The notes beneath the pieces are model-generated. The model was not told where the DNA came from. It saw only the letters and a program-made list of their open reading frames with translations, and ran no database searches. 18,942 nt of DNA from JBBRHF01 sp038223055. Lineage in GTDB: Bacteria; Actinomycetota; Actinomycetes; JACCUZ01. The translations under genes and the position numbers were made by a program. Positions within the stretch are counted from its first letter, which is position 1. Each line of letters starts with the position of its first letter. Shown in pieces: positions 1 through 9,837 of this stretch. Location of the stretch: the NCBI GenBank assembly GCA_038223055.1, contig JBBRHF010000073.1:1-18942 (forward strand). Direction: 5' to 3'.

Positions 1-140
1 CCGGCCTCATCTGGACCCAGCAGCCCGCCCACCACGACGTACTCGCCTGGTCACGATGGCGCCGCCGTCACCAAGCCCGAGCCCGACGCTGCCACTACGC
101 GGCCCGAGGCGCCTCCCCGTAAGTGCGGCTGTAGTACTAG
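1..140 (+). mobile_element. Right end of an IS701/IS4-like insertion sequence (partial)
   Basis: Seen: a reading frame resembling a transposase C-terminus ends with TAA at 120-122. It is followed by a short stretch (121-136) that reads like an IS terminus, then CTAG at 137-140. In the overlapping transporter frame this stretch uses GTA, AGT, GTA, GTA and CTA, codons that are rare in the rest of the window, so it does not look like native coding DNA. Family knowledge: IS701-group elements are reported to duplicate a 4-bp YTAR target, which CTAG fits. Inference: the element ends near 136-140 and the flanking chromosome begins near 141. The left end of the element is outside the window, so its inverted repeat cannot be compared. 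Confidence 0.5.
3..122 (+). CDS. Transposase C-terminal tail (5' part outside window)
   Basis: About 39 residues are readable, from GLIWTQQPAHHDV to the TAA stop at 120-122. The segment LAWSRWRRRHQARARRCHY, rich in Trp, Arg and His, matches from memory the basic C-terminus of actinobacterial IS701/IS4-type DDE transposases, which commonly end in WSRWRRxHQ...A..HY. The catalytic DDE residues lie outside the window, so activity cannot be judged. The last part overlaps the first codons of the MMPL transporter frame on the same strand. Alternative: chance similarity in Arg-rich GC-rich sequence, but the density of Trp and His and the rare-codon stretch just after the stop argue against this. The family assignment is from memory, not a search. 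Confidence 0.5.
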   Translation, partial: GLIWTQQPAHHDVLAWSRWRRRHQARARRCHYAARGASP

Positions 141-2191
141 GTCGGTTCTGCTTCCGGCACCGCCGCTGGGTCCTGCTCGGCTGGCTGGTCGGGTTCGTCG
201 GCGGGATGCTGATCGGAATCCAGGCGTTCGGCCGGCTGAGTGGCGATCTGTCCGGCTCCTCGATCGAGTCGTTCGCCGGCTTGGACCACCTGGCCGAGTC
301 GGCGACCTACGGCCCCCGGATCACCGCCATCGTCACGGGGGACACGGCGAACATCCCCGCGACGGTGCGGGACCTTCGACGCACCGACGGGGTGGCCCGG
401 GTCAGCGACCCGCTCACGGCGCCGGCCGCCGCGGGCCTGCTCGCCAGCGACGGAACCGCGGCGCTGGTGGTCGTGGACGTCAACCGCAACCTCACCGTCG
501 AGCAGGCCGGCGTCGTGGACGTCGTGACGGAGCGGCTCCGGCGTCTCGGCGCTCCCACCGGCACCGACGTCGTGCTGGGCAGCAACGCGCTGCTCGAACA
601 GGAGACCAACGAGCAGTCGAGGAAGGACACCGAGCTCGGGGAGTTCGTCGCGTTGCCGATCACACTGGTCGTGATGATCTTCCTGTTCGGCGGGTTCGTG
701 GCCGCCGGCATCCCGCTGCTGGGTGCGTTCACCTCGATCGCCGGGGGCCTCGCCTCGCTCTACGGGTTGTCCTACCTGATGAACCTGGACCCCGCGGTCC
801 CCTCGGTCACGACGGTGATGGGTCTAGGCCTGTCGATCGACTACGCCCTGCTCATCGTCTCGCGCTACCGCGAGGAGCGCGGCGCCGGCCGCGAACCCGA
901 GGACGCCGTCGCGGTCACCATGGCGACCGCCGGGCGCACCATCTCGTTCTCGGCGCTCACCGTCGCGACGGCGCTGGGCGGGCTGTTCGTGTTCCGGCTG
1001 GTCATCTTCCGGGCCCTGGGCGCCGCGGGGGTGAGCGTCGTCCTGGTCGCGCTGCTGTCCGGGCTGACCCTCGTGCCCGCACTGATCGCGACGTTCCACC
1101 GGCGCATCACCGTGCCGTCGACCAGGGTGAGTGACGACGGCTTCTTCGCCCGGCTGGCCCGCGCCACCCAGCGCCGGGCGCTCCTGGTCACCGTCGTGCT
1201 GGCCGGTTTGCTGCTGGCGGCGGGTTCGCCCTTCCTCGGCGTACGTTTTCAGAACGGGGGTGCGAACCTGCTGCCCCGCGACTTCGAGGCGCACCGCTTC
1301 GCCGACGCGGTCGCGCTGCACTTTCCCGCCCGCGCGACCTCGCCCGTGATCGTGCTCGCCCGGGTGCCCGCCCCGCGGCTGCAGGCCTATGCGGACACCG
1401 TGTCCCGGTTGCCCCAGGTACGCGTCGCCGGCGCGGCCACCCAGCGCGAAGGCGGCTGGTCGGCGGTCGAGCTCACGCCGTACGGCGCATCGCAGGGCGA
1501 TCGGGCGACGGCGCTCGTGCGCACGCTGCGCCAGCGCCGGGCCGACTTCCGGACCTGGGTGACCGGGGAGGCGCCGGTGCTGGTGGACTTCCAGAACCTC
1601 GTGCTCGACGGGCTGCCCTGGGCCGTGGCCATCCTGGCCGGCGGCACGTTCGTGTTGCTGTTCCTCATGACCGGCTCCGTGCTGGTGCCGATCAAGGCGC
1701 TCGTCATGAACACGCTGTCTCTCGGCGCGACGTTCGGGGTGCTCGTGTGGGTTTTCCAGGACGGCCACGGATCGGACCTGCTGGGCTTCGCCCCTACGGG
1801 CGCGCTCGAGACGTGGGTGCCGGTGATCGTGTTCGCGTTCGCATTCGGGCTCTCGATGGACTACGAGGTGTTCCTGCTGTCGCGGATCAAGGAACTCTAC
1901 GACGCGGGGCTGCCCAACGACAGGGCGGTCGAGCTCGGGTTGCAGCGCAGCGGGCGGATCATCACGTCCGCCGGCCTGCTGGTCGTCATCGTGTTCGCCG
2001 GGTTCGCGGGCGGAAAGCTGTTAGGGATCAAGGAGATGGGCGTCGCGCTCGCGACCGCCGTCACCGTGGACGCGACGCTGGTCCGGTGCCTGCTGGTGCC
2101 GGCGACGATGACTCTGCTCGGCGACCTGAACTGGTGGGCGCCACCGTGGCTGCGCCGCGTGCACGAGAAGATCGGCCTGCGCGAGAGCTGA
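56..2191 (+). CDS. MMPL/RND-superfamily membrane transporter, N-terminus replaced by IS-derived sequence
   Basis: The 711-residue protein has the MMPL layout: TM1 at about 37-57, a short extracytoplasmic loop, a five-helix bundle at about 197-345, then TM7 at about 374-390, a second loop and a second bundle at about 519-690. The two TM4-type motifs are present, GLGLSIDYALLIVSRYRE (Asp262) and FGLSMDYEVFLLSRIKE (Asp602); in this family such Asp-Tyr pairs carry the proton relay. It probably exports a lipid or drug-like substrate by proton antiport, but the substrate cannot be read. Start: ATG 56 is the only ATG/GTG/TTG before TM1, has no visible Shine-Dalgarno and lies inside the presumed IS sequence. 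Family-like sequence begins only at GRFCFRHRRW (about 140). I infer loss of the native first codons and promoter, giving a hybrid or silent gene. The C-terminal half looks intact. Confidence 0.85.
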   Translation: MAPPSPSPSPTLPLRGPRRLPVSAAVVLGRFCFRHRRWVLLGWLVGFVGGMLIGIQAFGRLSGDLSGSSIESFAGLDHLAESATYGPRITAIVTGDTANIPATVRDLRRTDGVARVSDPLTAPAAAGLLASDGTAALVVVDVNRNLTVEQAGVVDVVTERLRRLGAPTGTDVVLGSNALLEQETNEQSRKDTELGEFVALPITLVVMIFLFGGFVAAGIPLLGAFTSIAGGLASLYGLSYLMNLDPAVPSVTTVMGLGLSIDYALLIVSRYREERGAGREPEDAVAVTMATAGRTISFSALTVATALGGLFVFRLVIFRALGAAGVSVVLVALLSGLTLVPALIATFHRRITVPSTRVSDDGFFARLARATQRRALLVTVVLAGLLLAAGSPFLGVRFQNGGANLLPRDFEAHRFADAVALHFPARATSPVIVLARVPAPRLQAYADTVSRLPQVRVAGAATQREGGWSAVELTPYGASQGDRATALVRTLRQRRADFRTWVTGEAPVLVDFQNLVLDGLPWAVAILAGGTFVLLFLMTGSVLVPIKALVMNTLSLGATFGVLVWVFQDGHGSDLLGFAPTGALETWVPVIVFAFAFGLSMDYEVFLLSRIKELYDAGLPNDRAVELGLQRSGRIITSAGLLVVIVFAGFAGGKLLGIKEMGVALATAVTVDATLVRCLLVPATMTLLGDLNWWAPPWLRRVHEKIGLRES

Positions 2192-2199
2192 CCTCGCGC

Positions 2200-2248
2200 A
2201 AGTGGACCGGCTGGCTGGCGCCAATCGCCGCGCGCAGCCGGTCCACTT
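2200..2248. terminator. Hairpin between convergent genes, probable bidirectional terminator
   Basis: A perfect 14-bp inverted repeat (2200-2213 with 2235-2248, arm AAGTGGACCGGCTG) lies in the 75-bp gap between the stop of the transporter and the stop of aspS. The loop has further G/C pairing potential. There is no T-tract, as is common for actinobacterial hairpin terminators. Its position between two convergent stop codons supports termination in both directions. Confidence 0.65.
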
Positions 2249-2266
2249 CGGCGGAACTGTCGGCGG

Positions 2267-4023
<1,757 letters not shown>

Positions 4024-4027
<4 letters not shown>

Positions 4028-5334
4028 GAGGGTGGCTCCCGGTGCTGGTGGACGAGGTGGTCAACGAGAGCTTCGAGTCGTACGGCGGTCTGCTCGCCCG
4101 TCGCCAGGTCCTTGACCTGGGCGACACCAGCGTCGAGATCACGTTGACCGAGCACCACGGCGTAGGCCGCGCCGGATCGGTCCGCCGACTTCATCGCGCC
4201 CTTGAGCCCCTTGCCGCCGTAGGCGATGTCGGCGGCCACGCCCCGGCGGCGCAGGCCGACCACGGCCGCAAACAGCCGCCGGGCGGCCTCGTCTCCCAGC
4301 GGCACGGCGAAGACGGACACGGCCGCCGTCGCGGTCGGGGGCTGGGCGGGATGCTCAGCCGCCGAGGCGGCAGCCTGGGCGGCGCGCTCGGCCGCCAGGG
4401 CCAGCACCACCCGGTCGACGCCGAGCGCCCATCCGACCCCGGGCAGCGCCGGGCCGCCGATCGACTCGGACAGCCCGTCGTAGCGCCCGCCGCCGCCGAT
4501 GGCGGTCTGCGCGCCCAGCCCGTCGTGGACGAACTCGAAGGTTGTGCGGGTGTAGTAGTCCAGCCCGCGGACCAACGTCGGCGTCTCCTCGACCTCGACG
4601 CCGGCCGCGGCCAGCAACTCGCGAACCTGCTCGTGGTGGGACGTGCAGCCCTCGCAGAGGTAGTCGACAGCGAGGGGGGCCGACGCGACCTGCCGTTGGA
4701 CGTCTGCACGCTTGTCGTCGAGGACCCGCAGCGGGTTGATCTCGACCCGCCGGCGGGTGTCGGGGTCGAGGTCGAGCCCACGCAGGAACTCCTGCAGCCG
4801 GGCGCGGTAGGCGGGGCGGCACTCGCGGTCGCCCAGGGAGTTGAGCAGCAGCCGGAACCCGCGCAGCCCCAGCGCCCGGAACCCGTCCACCGCCAGGATC
4901 ACCAGCTCGGCGTCCAGGGCCGGGTCCTCGACACCGAGCGCCTCGGCTCCCACCTGGGAGAAGTGCCGGTAGCGCCCCGCCTGCGGTCGCTCGTAGCGAT
5001 AGAAGCTCCCGGAGTACCACAGCTTGACCGGCAGCGGCCCGCGGTGCAGCCCGTGCTCGAGCACCGCCCGCAGCACCGGCGCCGTGCCCTCCGGGCGAAG
5101 CGTGAGAGACCGGCCACCCTTGTCGTCGAAGGTATACATCTCCTTGCTGACGACGTCGGTGGACTCCCCGACCCCGCGCACGAACAGGGCGGTGTCCTCG
5201 AACGCCGGCGTCTCGACGTAGCGATAGCCCGCGAGGCGCGCGGGTGCGGCCAGCCCCTCGCGTACGTCGAGGAAGGTGCCCGACGCCGGCGGCAACAGGT
5301 CGAACGTGCCCTTGGGTGCCTGGAACGTGCTCAG
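4024..5334 (-). CDS. hisS: Histidyl-tRNA synthetase, apparent CTG start
   Basis: Class II HisRS, about 436 residues, charges tRNA-His. From the proposed start: the conserved N-terminus STFQAPKGTFDLLPP, motif 1 region (YVETPAFEDTALF, about 39-51), motif 2 (GSFYRYERPQAGRYRHF, 109-125), the histidine-specific LVRGLDYYTRTTFEF (254-268), motif 3 (ALGVDRVVLAL, 303-313) and a C-terminal anticodon-binding domain (about 338-436). The first ATG/GTG/TTG-type start in frame is TTG at 5295, but using it would remove the conserved KGTFDLL segment. No ATG, GTG or TTG is present for at least nine codons upstream of 5334. CTG at 5334 gives the expected N-terminus and a CTGA overlap with the stop of the MBL gene, the same arrangement as GTGA between hisS and aspS. 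Function is certain; the CTG start is inferred. Confidence 0.95.
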
Positions 5335-6128
5335 CGCGACCGCCCACGGTCGCCGGTCTGGCTGGTTTCGGTCTGGCTGGTCTGGCTGGTTTCGGTTTGG
5401 CTGGTCTGGCTGGTTTCGGTTTGACTGGTCTGGCTCGGCTGGCTGGGCTTGCTATCCAGGCTCGGCAGGCCCTGCAGGAACGGGTTGGTGGCGCGCTCGC
5501 GCCCGATCGTGGTCTGCGGGCCGTGGCCCGGCAGCACCACGACGTCGTCGGCGCGGGTGAGGACCTTGGCGGCCAGGCTGCGCAACATGGTGGCGTGGTC
5601 ACCGCCGGGCAGGTCGGTGCGGCCGATGGAGCCGGCAAAGAGAAGGTCGCCGGAGAGCATAACCTCGGGCACCTCAGCACCGCCGGGCAGCCGGAAGGTG
5701 ACCGACCCGCGAGTGTGCCCCGGCGCGTGGTCCACGGTCACCTCCAGGCCGGCGATGGCAAGCAGTTGGCCGTCGCTCAGGGCGAGGACCTGGTCGGGCT
5801 CGGTCCAGGCCAGTGAGGGACCGAACATGGAGCGCGTCTCGGCGGACAGGCCCAGCATGGGGTCGACCAGCAACTCGTCGTCGCCGGGGTGGATGTAGGC
5901 GGGGATGCCCCGCGCCCCACAGACCGGGGTCACCGAGAACGTGTGGTCGATGTGCCCGTGGGTGAGCAGGACCGCCACCGGCCGCAGCCGGTGCTCGGCC
6001 ACCAGCGCGTCGAGCTCGCCGATCACGTCGATCCCGGGGTCGACGACGACGCACTCCTCGCCCGCCGCCGGGGCGACGACGTAGCAATTGGTGCCGAATG
6101 CGGCTGCGGGAAAGCCAGCGATGAGCAC
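5331..6128 (-). CDS. MBL-fold metallo-hydrolase (glyoxalase II-like) with repetitive C-terminal tail
   Basis: Metallo-beta-lactamase-fold hydrolase, 265 residues. The binuclear metal-binding set is complete: THGHIDH (His57, His59, Asp61, His62), GHTRGS (His138), SGDLLF (Asp161) and PGHGPQT (His202). The fold matches cytoplasmic glyoxalase II-like thioester hydrolases; the substrate cannot be read. The gene sits just upstream of hisS in many actinobacteria, as here. Family-like sequence ends at about residue 220. The remaining 45 residues are an unusual Ser/Gln/Thr/Glu tail with three SQTSQTET octapeptides and a basic end (GDRGRSR). GTG start at 6128 (GTGCTCATCGCT) has an AAGG element upstream. 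The stop overlaps the proposed CTG start of hisS. Likely first gene of an MBL-hisS-aspS operon driven from the divergent region upstream. Confidence 0.92.
   Translation of the reverse strand: MLIAGFPAAAFGTNCYVVAPAAGEECVVVDPGIDVIGELDALVAEHRLRPVAVLLTHGHIDHTFSVTPVCGARGIPAYIHPGDDELLVDPMLGLSAETRSMFGPSLAWTEPDQVLALSDGQLLAIAGLEVTVDHAPGHTRGSVTFRLPGGAEVPEVMLSGDLLFAGSIGRTDLPGGDHATMLRSLAAKVLTRADDVVVLPGHGPQTTIGRERATNPFLQGLPSLDSKPSQPSQTSQTETSQTSQTETSQTSQTETSQTGDRGRSR
5355..5435. repeat. 24-bp in-frame minisatellite (about 3.4 copies)
   Basis: Three 24-bp units plus a partial fourth encode SQTSQTET three times and then SQT (residues 232-258) at the end of the MBL hydrolase. Copies differ only by scattered substitutions. 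The period is a multiple of three, so copy-number change would keep the frame. It ends about 20 bp before the proposed hisS start. Confidence 0.9.
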
Positions 6129-6294
6129 GGGGCAGCCTTTTCGAGAGATCGGTGCAGCAGCGAAGTGTCGAGCCTAGCGGCCGGGGTCTGAGGACTCACG
6201 AACGCGATCAGCGGCCTTTGCCTAGACTGAGCGACCGACGCCGCAGGCGGTGCGATCGACGACCGCACCGAAGCGGCAGCCCAAGGAGGAGCAC
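6129..6294. promoter_or_regulatory. Divergent promoter region between MBL-hisS-aspS and the cyclophilin operon
   Basis: This 166-bp gap separates divergent genes. On the plus strand CTAGACT at 6222-6228 contains a TANNNT-type -10 (TAGACT), 66 nt before the cyclophilin GTG; the same heptamer occurs upstream of rel. On the minus strand TAGGCT (complement of 6171-6176) is a possible -10 for the MBL gene, about 42 nt before its start. I find no convincing -35 box for either. A strong Shine-Dalgarno, AAGGAGGA at 6283-6290, precedes the GTG at 6295. Confidence 0.4.
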
Positions 6295-7146
<852 letters not shown>

Positions 7147-7148
7147 TC

Positions 7149-8786
7149 GTGAGCGAGCAGGCATCCGACGACCGGGCCAGGCCACTGGGCTCCACGGTCG
7201 AGGCGCGCTCACCGGCACCCGAACCTTCGATCGAGGCTCAGCCAGACCCGCAGCCGGAGTCCGAGTCGGCGGCACCGGCCGAACCCGACCTCGCCCCGGC
7301 AGCACCAGCAGAGCCCGAGCCGTCAAAACCAGCAGAGCCCGAGCCCGAACCGTCAGCCCCAGCCGAGCCCAACCTGGAACCGGCAGCACAGTCCGTTCCG
7401 GCGCCCAGGCCCACTCCGCGGCCGGTCCCCCATCCCGGGCCGCCGCCGGCGTCCGCACCGACCCCGCCGCCGGCGGGTGGTCAGCCGACCCCTGAGCAGC
7501 ACCACGACGCCCCGGCTGCGACACCCCCGGCGGCCACCGAACCACTCGAGGAGCCGACCGACCCGTCGGCCTGGGGCCGGGTCGCCGACGACGGCGCGGT
7601 CTTCGTCCGTACGTCGGATGGGGAACGAGCGGTTGGCGCCTATCCTGGCGCCACGCCGGAGGAGGCGCTGGCCTACTTCGGCCGCAAGTTCGACGAGGTC
7701 GCCGGCCAGATCGGGCTGCTCGAGCAGCGGCTCAACGCGGCGGGGTTGGCGGCCAAGGACGCCGAGACCTCGATCGACAAGCTGCGGGCAGCGGTCGCCG
7801 AGGCGCACGCGGTCGGCGATCTGGACGGGCTCATCGCCCGCCTCGACGTACTCGCGGCTAGCGCCGCCGAGCGCAAGCGGGCGAGCGACGCCGCCCGCGC
7901 GAAGATCCGCGACGCCGCCCGGGCCGCGAAGACCACGCTCGTCGAGGAGGCCGAGCGGCTCGCGGAGTCGGCCGACTGGAAGGTCACCGGCGATCAGCTG
8001 CGCACGCTGCTCGAGGAGTGGAAGGCCGCCCCCCGGCTCGACCGCAAGTCCGACGACGCGCTGTGGAAACGGTTCAGCCACGCCCGCACGACGTTCGACA
8101 AGCATCGGCGGGCACACTTCGCCGAACTCGACGCCGAGCGGGCGGAGGCGGCCACCCGCAAGGAGAAGCTCATCGCGACTGCCGAAGAGCTCAAGGGCTC
8201 GACCGACTGGGGCCCGACCGCGTCGGCCTTCCGTGAGCTGATGAACCAGTGGAAGGCCGCCGGGCGCGCCCGCCGCGACATGGAGGACTCGCTCTGGGAG
8301 CGGTTCAAGGCGGCGCAGGACGCGTTCTTCACCGCACGCAGCGAGGTGTTCTCGGCCCGCGACTCGGACCTACAGAGCAACCTCGAGGTCAAGGAGGCAC
8401 TGCTGGTGGAGGCGGACCGGCTGCTGCCGGTGACCGATGCGCGGTCTGCTCGGGCGGCGATGCGCGGCATCCACGACCGGTGGGAGGCCGCCGGCCACGT
8501 TCCTCGACCCCAGCGCGACCGAGTCGAGTCGCACCTGAAACGGGTCGACGACGCCATCCGGGCGGCCGAGGACCAGCAGTGGACGTCGTCCAACCCCGAG
8601 GCCCTGGCCAGGGCCGAAGCCACGGTCACGCAGCTTCGGGCCTCGATCGCATCTCTTGAGGCCGACGCTGCGGCGGCCCGGGCCGCCGGTCAGGACGCCA
8701 AGGCCGACAAGGCCGAGGCGGATGCCGCGGCTCGGCGTACCTGGCTGGCCGAGGCCGAGAAGACCCGCGTCGAGTTCTCCCGCTGA
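7149..8786 (+). CDS. DUF349 repeat protein with Pro/Glu/Ala-rich N-terminus
   Basis: The 545-residue protein has a low-complexity N-terminus (about 1-135, rich in Pro, Glu and Ala with AEPEP-like repeats), a short globular part (about 136-180, WGRVADDGAVFV...YFGRKFDEVAGQIGLLEQRL), a helical region, then three DUF349-type modules at about 265-330 (SADWKVTGDQLRTLLEEWKAA), 343-405 (STDWGPTASAFRELMNQWKAA) and 423-480 (degenerate, IHDRWEAAGHVPRPQRDRVE), each with the Trp-Lys/Glu-Ala-Ala...LWxRF-like pattern. It ends in an Ala/Glu coiled coil (about 490-545). Family members commonly lie near rel and the cyclophilin in actinobacteria; their molecular role is not established, so I assign none. GTG start at 7149 lies 2 nt after the cyclophilin stop. 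There is no signal peptide; it is probably cytoplasmic. Confidence 0.9.
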   Translation: MSEQASDDRARPLGSTVEARSPAPEPSIEAQPDPQPESESAAPAEPDLAPAAPAEPEPSKPAEPEPEPSAPAEPNLEPAAQSVPAPRPTPRPVPHPGPPPASAPTPPPAGGQPTPEQHHDAPAATPPAATEPLEEPTDPSAWGRVADDGAVFVRTSDGERAVGAYPGATPEEALAYFGRKFDEVAGQIGLLEQRLNAAGLAAKDAETSIDKLRAAVAEAHAVGDLDGLIARLDVLAASAAERKRASDAARAKIRDAARAAKTTLVEEAERLAESADWKVTGDQLRTLLEEWKAAPRLDRKSDDALWKRFSHARTTFDKHRRAHFAELDAERAEAATRKEKLIATAEELKGSTDWGPTASAFRELMNQWKAAGRARRDMEDSLWERFKAAQDAFFTARSEVFSARDSDLQSNLEVKEALLVEADRLLPVTDARSARAAMRGIHDRWEAAGHVPRPQRDRVESHLKRVDDAIRAAEDQQWTSSNPEALARAEATVTQLRASIASLEADAAAARAAGQDAKADKAEADAAARRTWLAEAEKTRVEFSR

Positions 8787-8812
8787 CCGCCTCCGCCTCC
8801 CGCCTCCGCCCA

Positions 8813-8832
8813 CGATCATGCAAAAATGGTCG
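8813..8832. terminator. Small hairpin in the only A-rich patch after the DUF349 gene
   Basis: CGATCAT (8813-8819) can pair with ATGGTCG (8826-8832) with one G-T wobble, around a six-base A-rich loop. It lies in the 73-bp gap between the DUF349 stop and the next gene. It may be a weak terminator or an operator for the downstream gene; an in-frame ATG at 8818 lies inside it. Confidence 0.3.
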
Positions 8833-8859
8833 GCAGGCAGCCTGGTCGGGGTGAGCACC

Positions 8860-9837
8860 ATGACGTTCGAACAACCGTCGACGTTCGAACAACCGTTCCG
8901 GTTGGCCGACGCTGCTCGGGCGGGGCGACATCGCGGCGACGTTCGCCGGATGCAACGCCAGGGTCTGCTGCGCCGCATGCTGCACGGTGTCTACGTCGAC
9001 GCGTCGGTCCCCGAGACCCCGCAGCTTCGGGCCGCCGCGGTCTCCTGCGTGCTGCCGCCCGGGGCGGTCGTGTGCCGGGCGACGGCGGCATGGCTGCACG
9101 GCGTACCGATCGATCGGCTCGGCGGGGGGGACGAGGTTGCTGACGTCCCGGTCGAGGTCTGCTCCCCCATCGGCACACCGGCGAGCCGACGCCGAGGAGT
9201 CCGCGGCTACACCGCACACCTGACCGATGACGATGTCACCACCGTCTACGGCGTCCCGGTGACCACGACCGTGCGGACGGCCTATGACCTCGCACGGTGG
9301 TGCGACCGGTGGGACGCCCTCGCCCTTCTCGACGCGCTCGTGCTACATTCCGTGCCGCTGACCGACCTCGTCGACGGACTGCCCAGCCTCGACGGGCTGC
9401 CCTGGGCCGAGCAGGCGCGCGAGCTCGTGGCCGCCGTCGACCCGGGCGCCCAGTCGCCGATGGAGTCGTTCATGCGGCTGCGCTACCTCGACGCCGGGTT
9501 TCCGAGGCCGCAGACCCAGGTCGCGGTGCGCGACGATGCGGGTGTGCCCGGGTTCTGGCTGGACTGCGGGCTTGAGGAGAAGAAGTTCGGCTTTGTCTAC
9601 GACGGCGGGCAGATCCACGGTCCCGAACGCGAGAAGGTGGACCGGCTACGCAGAGCGTGGATCAGCGAGAGGGGTTGGCGAGTGGAGGTGTTCGACCGTT
9701 TCGCCGTCCTGGCCCACACACCCGAGTTCGAGCGGGCGATCGGCGATGCGCTCGAGCTCACTCCGGTCGTGCGGAGCTATGACGAGCGTCGGCGCACGCG
9801 GCTGCACACCAAGCGGCGGGCGGCCACGACCGCCTGA
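8860..9837 (+). CDS. AbiEi antitoxin-like winged-helix protein with DUF559-like C-terminus
   Basis: 325 residues from ATG 8860. N-terminal part (about 13-80): RLADAARAGRHRGDVRRMQRQGLLRRMLHGVYV resembles the winged-helix domain of type IV antitoxin AbiEi proteins, followed by the usual ATAAWLHGVP and VYGVPVTTTVRTAYDLAR segments. C-terminal part (about 197-275) resembles the Vsr/DUF559 nuclease-like domain: SPMES (Glu202), WLDCG (Asp235), VYDGGQIH (Asp248) and GWRVEVF. In relatives the last acidic motif is usually E-Y-D-G; here the Glu position is Val246, so nuclease activity is doubtful. No AbiEii-type toxin is adjacent, so this is an orphan. Start: ATG 8860 has GGGGTGAG just upstream; GTG 8851 and ATG 8818 are in-frame alternatives. 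The first residues are a duplicated TFEQP. Such proteins are common orphans in actinobacteria, with unproven roles. Confidence 0.8.
   Translation: MTFEQPSTFEQPFRLADAARAGRHRGDVRRMQRQGLLRRMLHGVYVDASVPETPQLRAAAVSCVLPPGAVVCRATAAWLHGVPIDRLGGGDEVADVPVEVCSPIGTPASRRRGVRGYTAHLTDDDVTTVYGVPVTTTVRTAYDLARWCDRWDALALLDALVLHSVPLTDLVDGLPSLDGLPWAEQARELVAAVDPGAQSPMESFMRLRYLDAGFPRPQTQVAVRDDAGVPGFWLDCGLEEKKFGFVYDGGQIHGPEREKVDRLRRAWISERGWRVEVFDRFAVLAHTPEFERAIGDALELTPVVRSYDERRRTRLHTKRRAATTA
8863..8898. repeat. 18-bp tandem duplication immediately after a start codon
   Basis: Two 18-bp units (8863-8880 and 8881-8898) share their first 16 bases. They begin exactly at codon 2 of the AbiEi-like gene, encoding TFEQPS and TFEQPF. 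Each unit contains the perfect 8-bp palindrome GTTCGAAC (8865-8872 and 8883-8890), so this could also be a paired protein-binding site. Confidence 0.9.

Noticed and set aside
5340..5450. Possible CRISPR-like array
   Set aside because: Units are contiguous 24-bp copies without spacers and are in frame within the hydrolase gene.
6250..6294. Cyclophilin start at ATG 6250
   Set aside because: No ribosome binding site before it, while AAGGAGGA sits just before GTG 6295, inside what would be coding sequence.
8863..8890. LexA/SOS box at the AbiEi-like start codon
   Set aside because: Half-sites CGAAC and GTTCG are present but separated by 10 bases rather than 4; not a canonical box.
8860..9837. 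Complete type IV toxin-antitoxin pair
   Set aside because: No AbiEii-like nucleotidyltransferase on either side; only the AbiEi-like protein is present.
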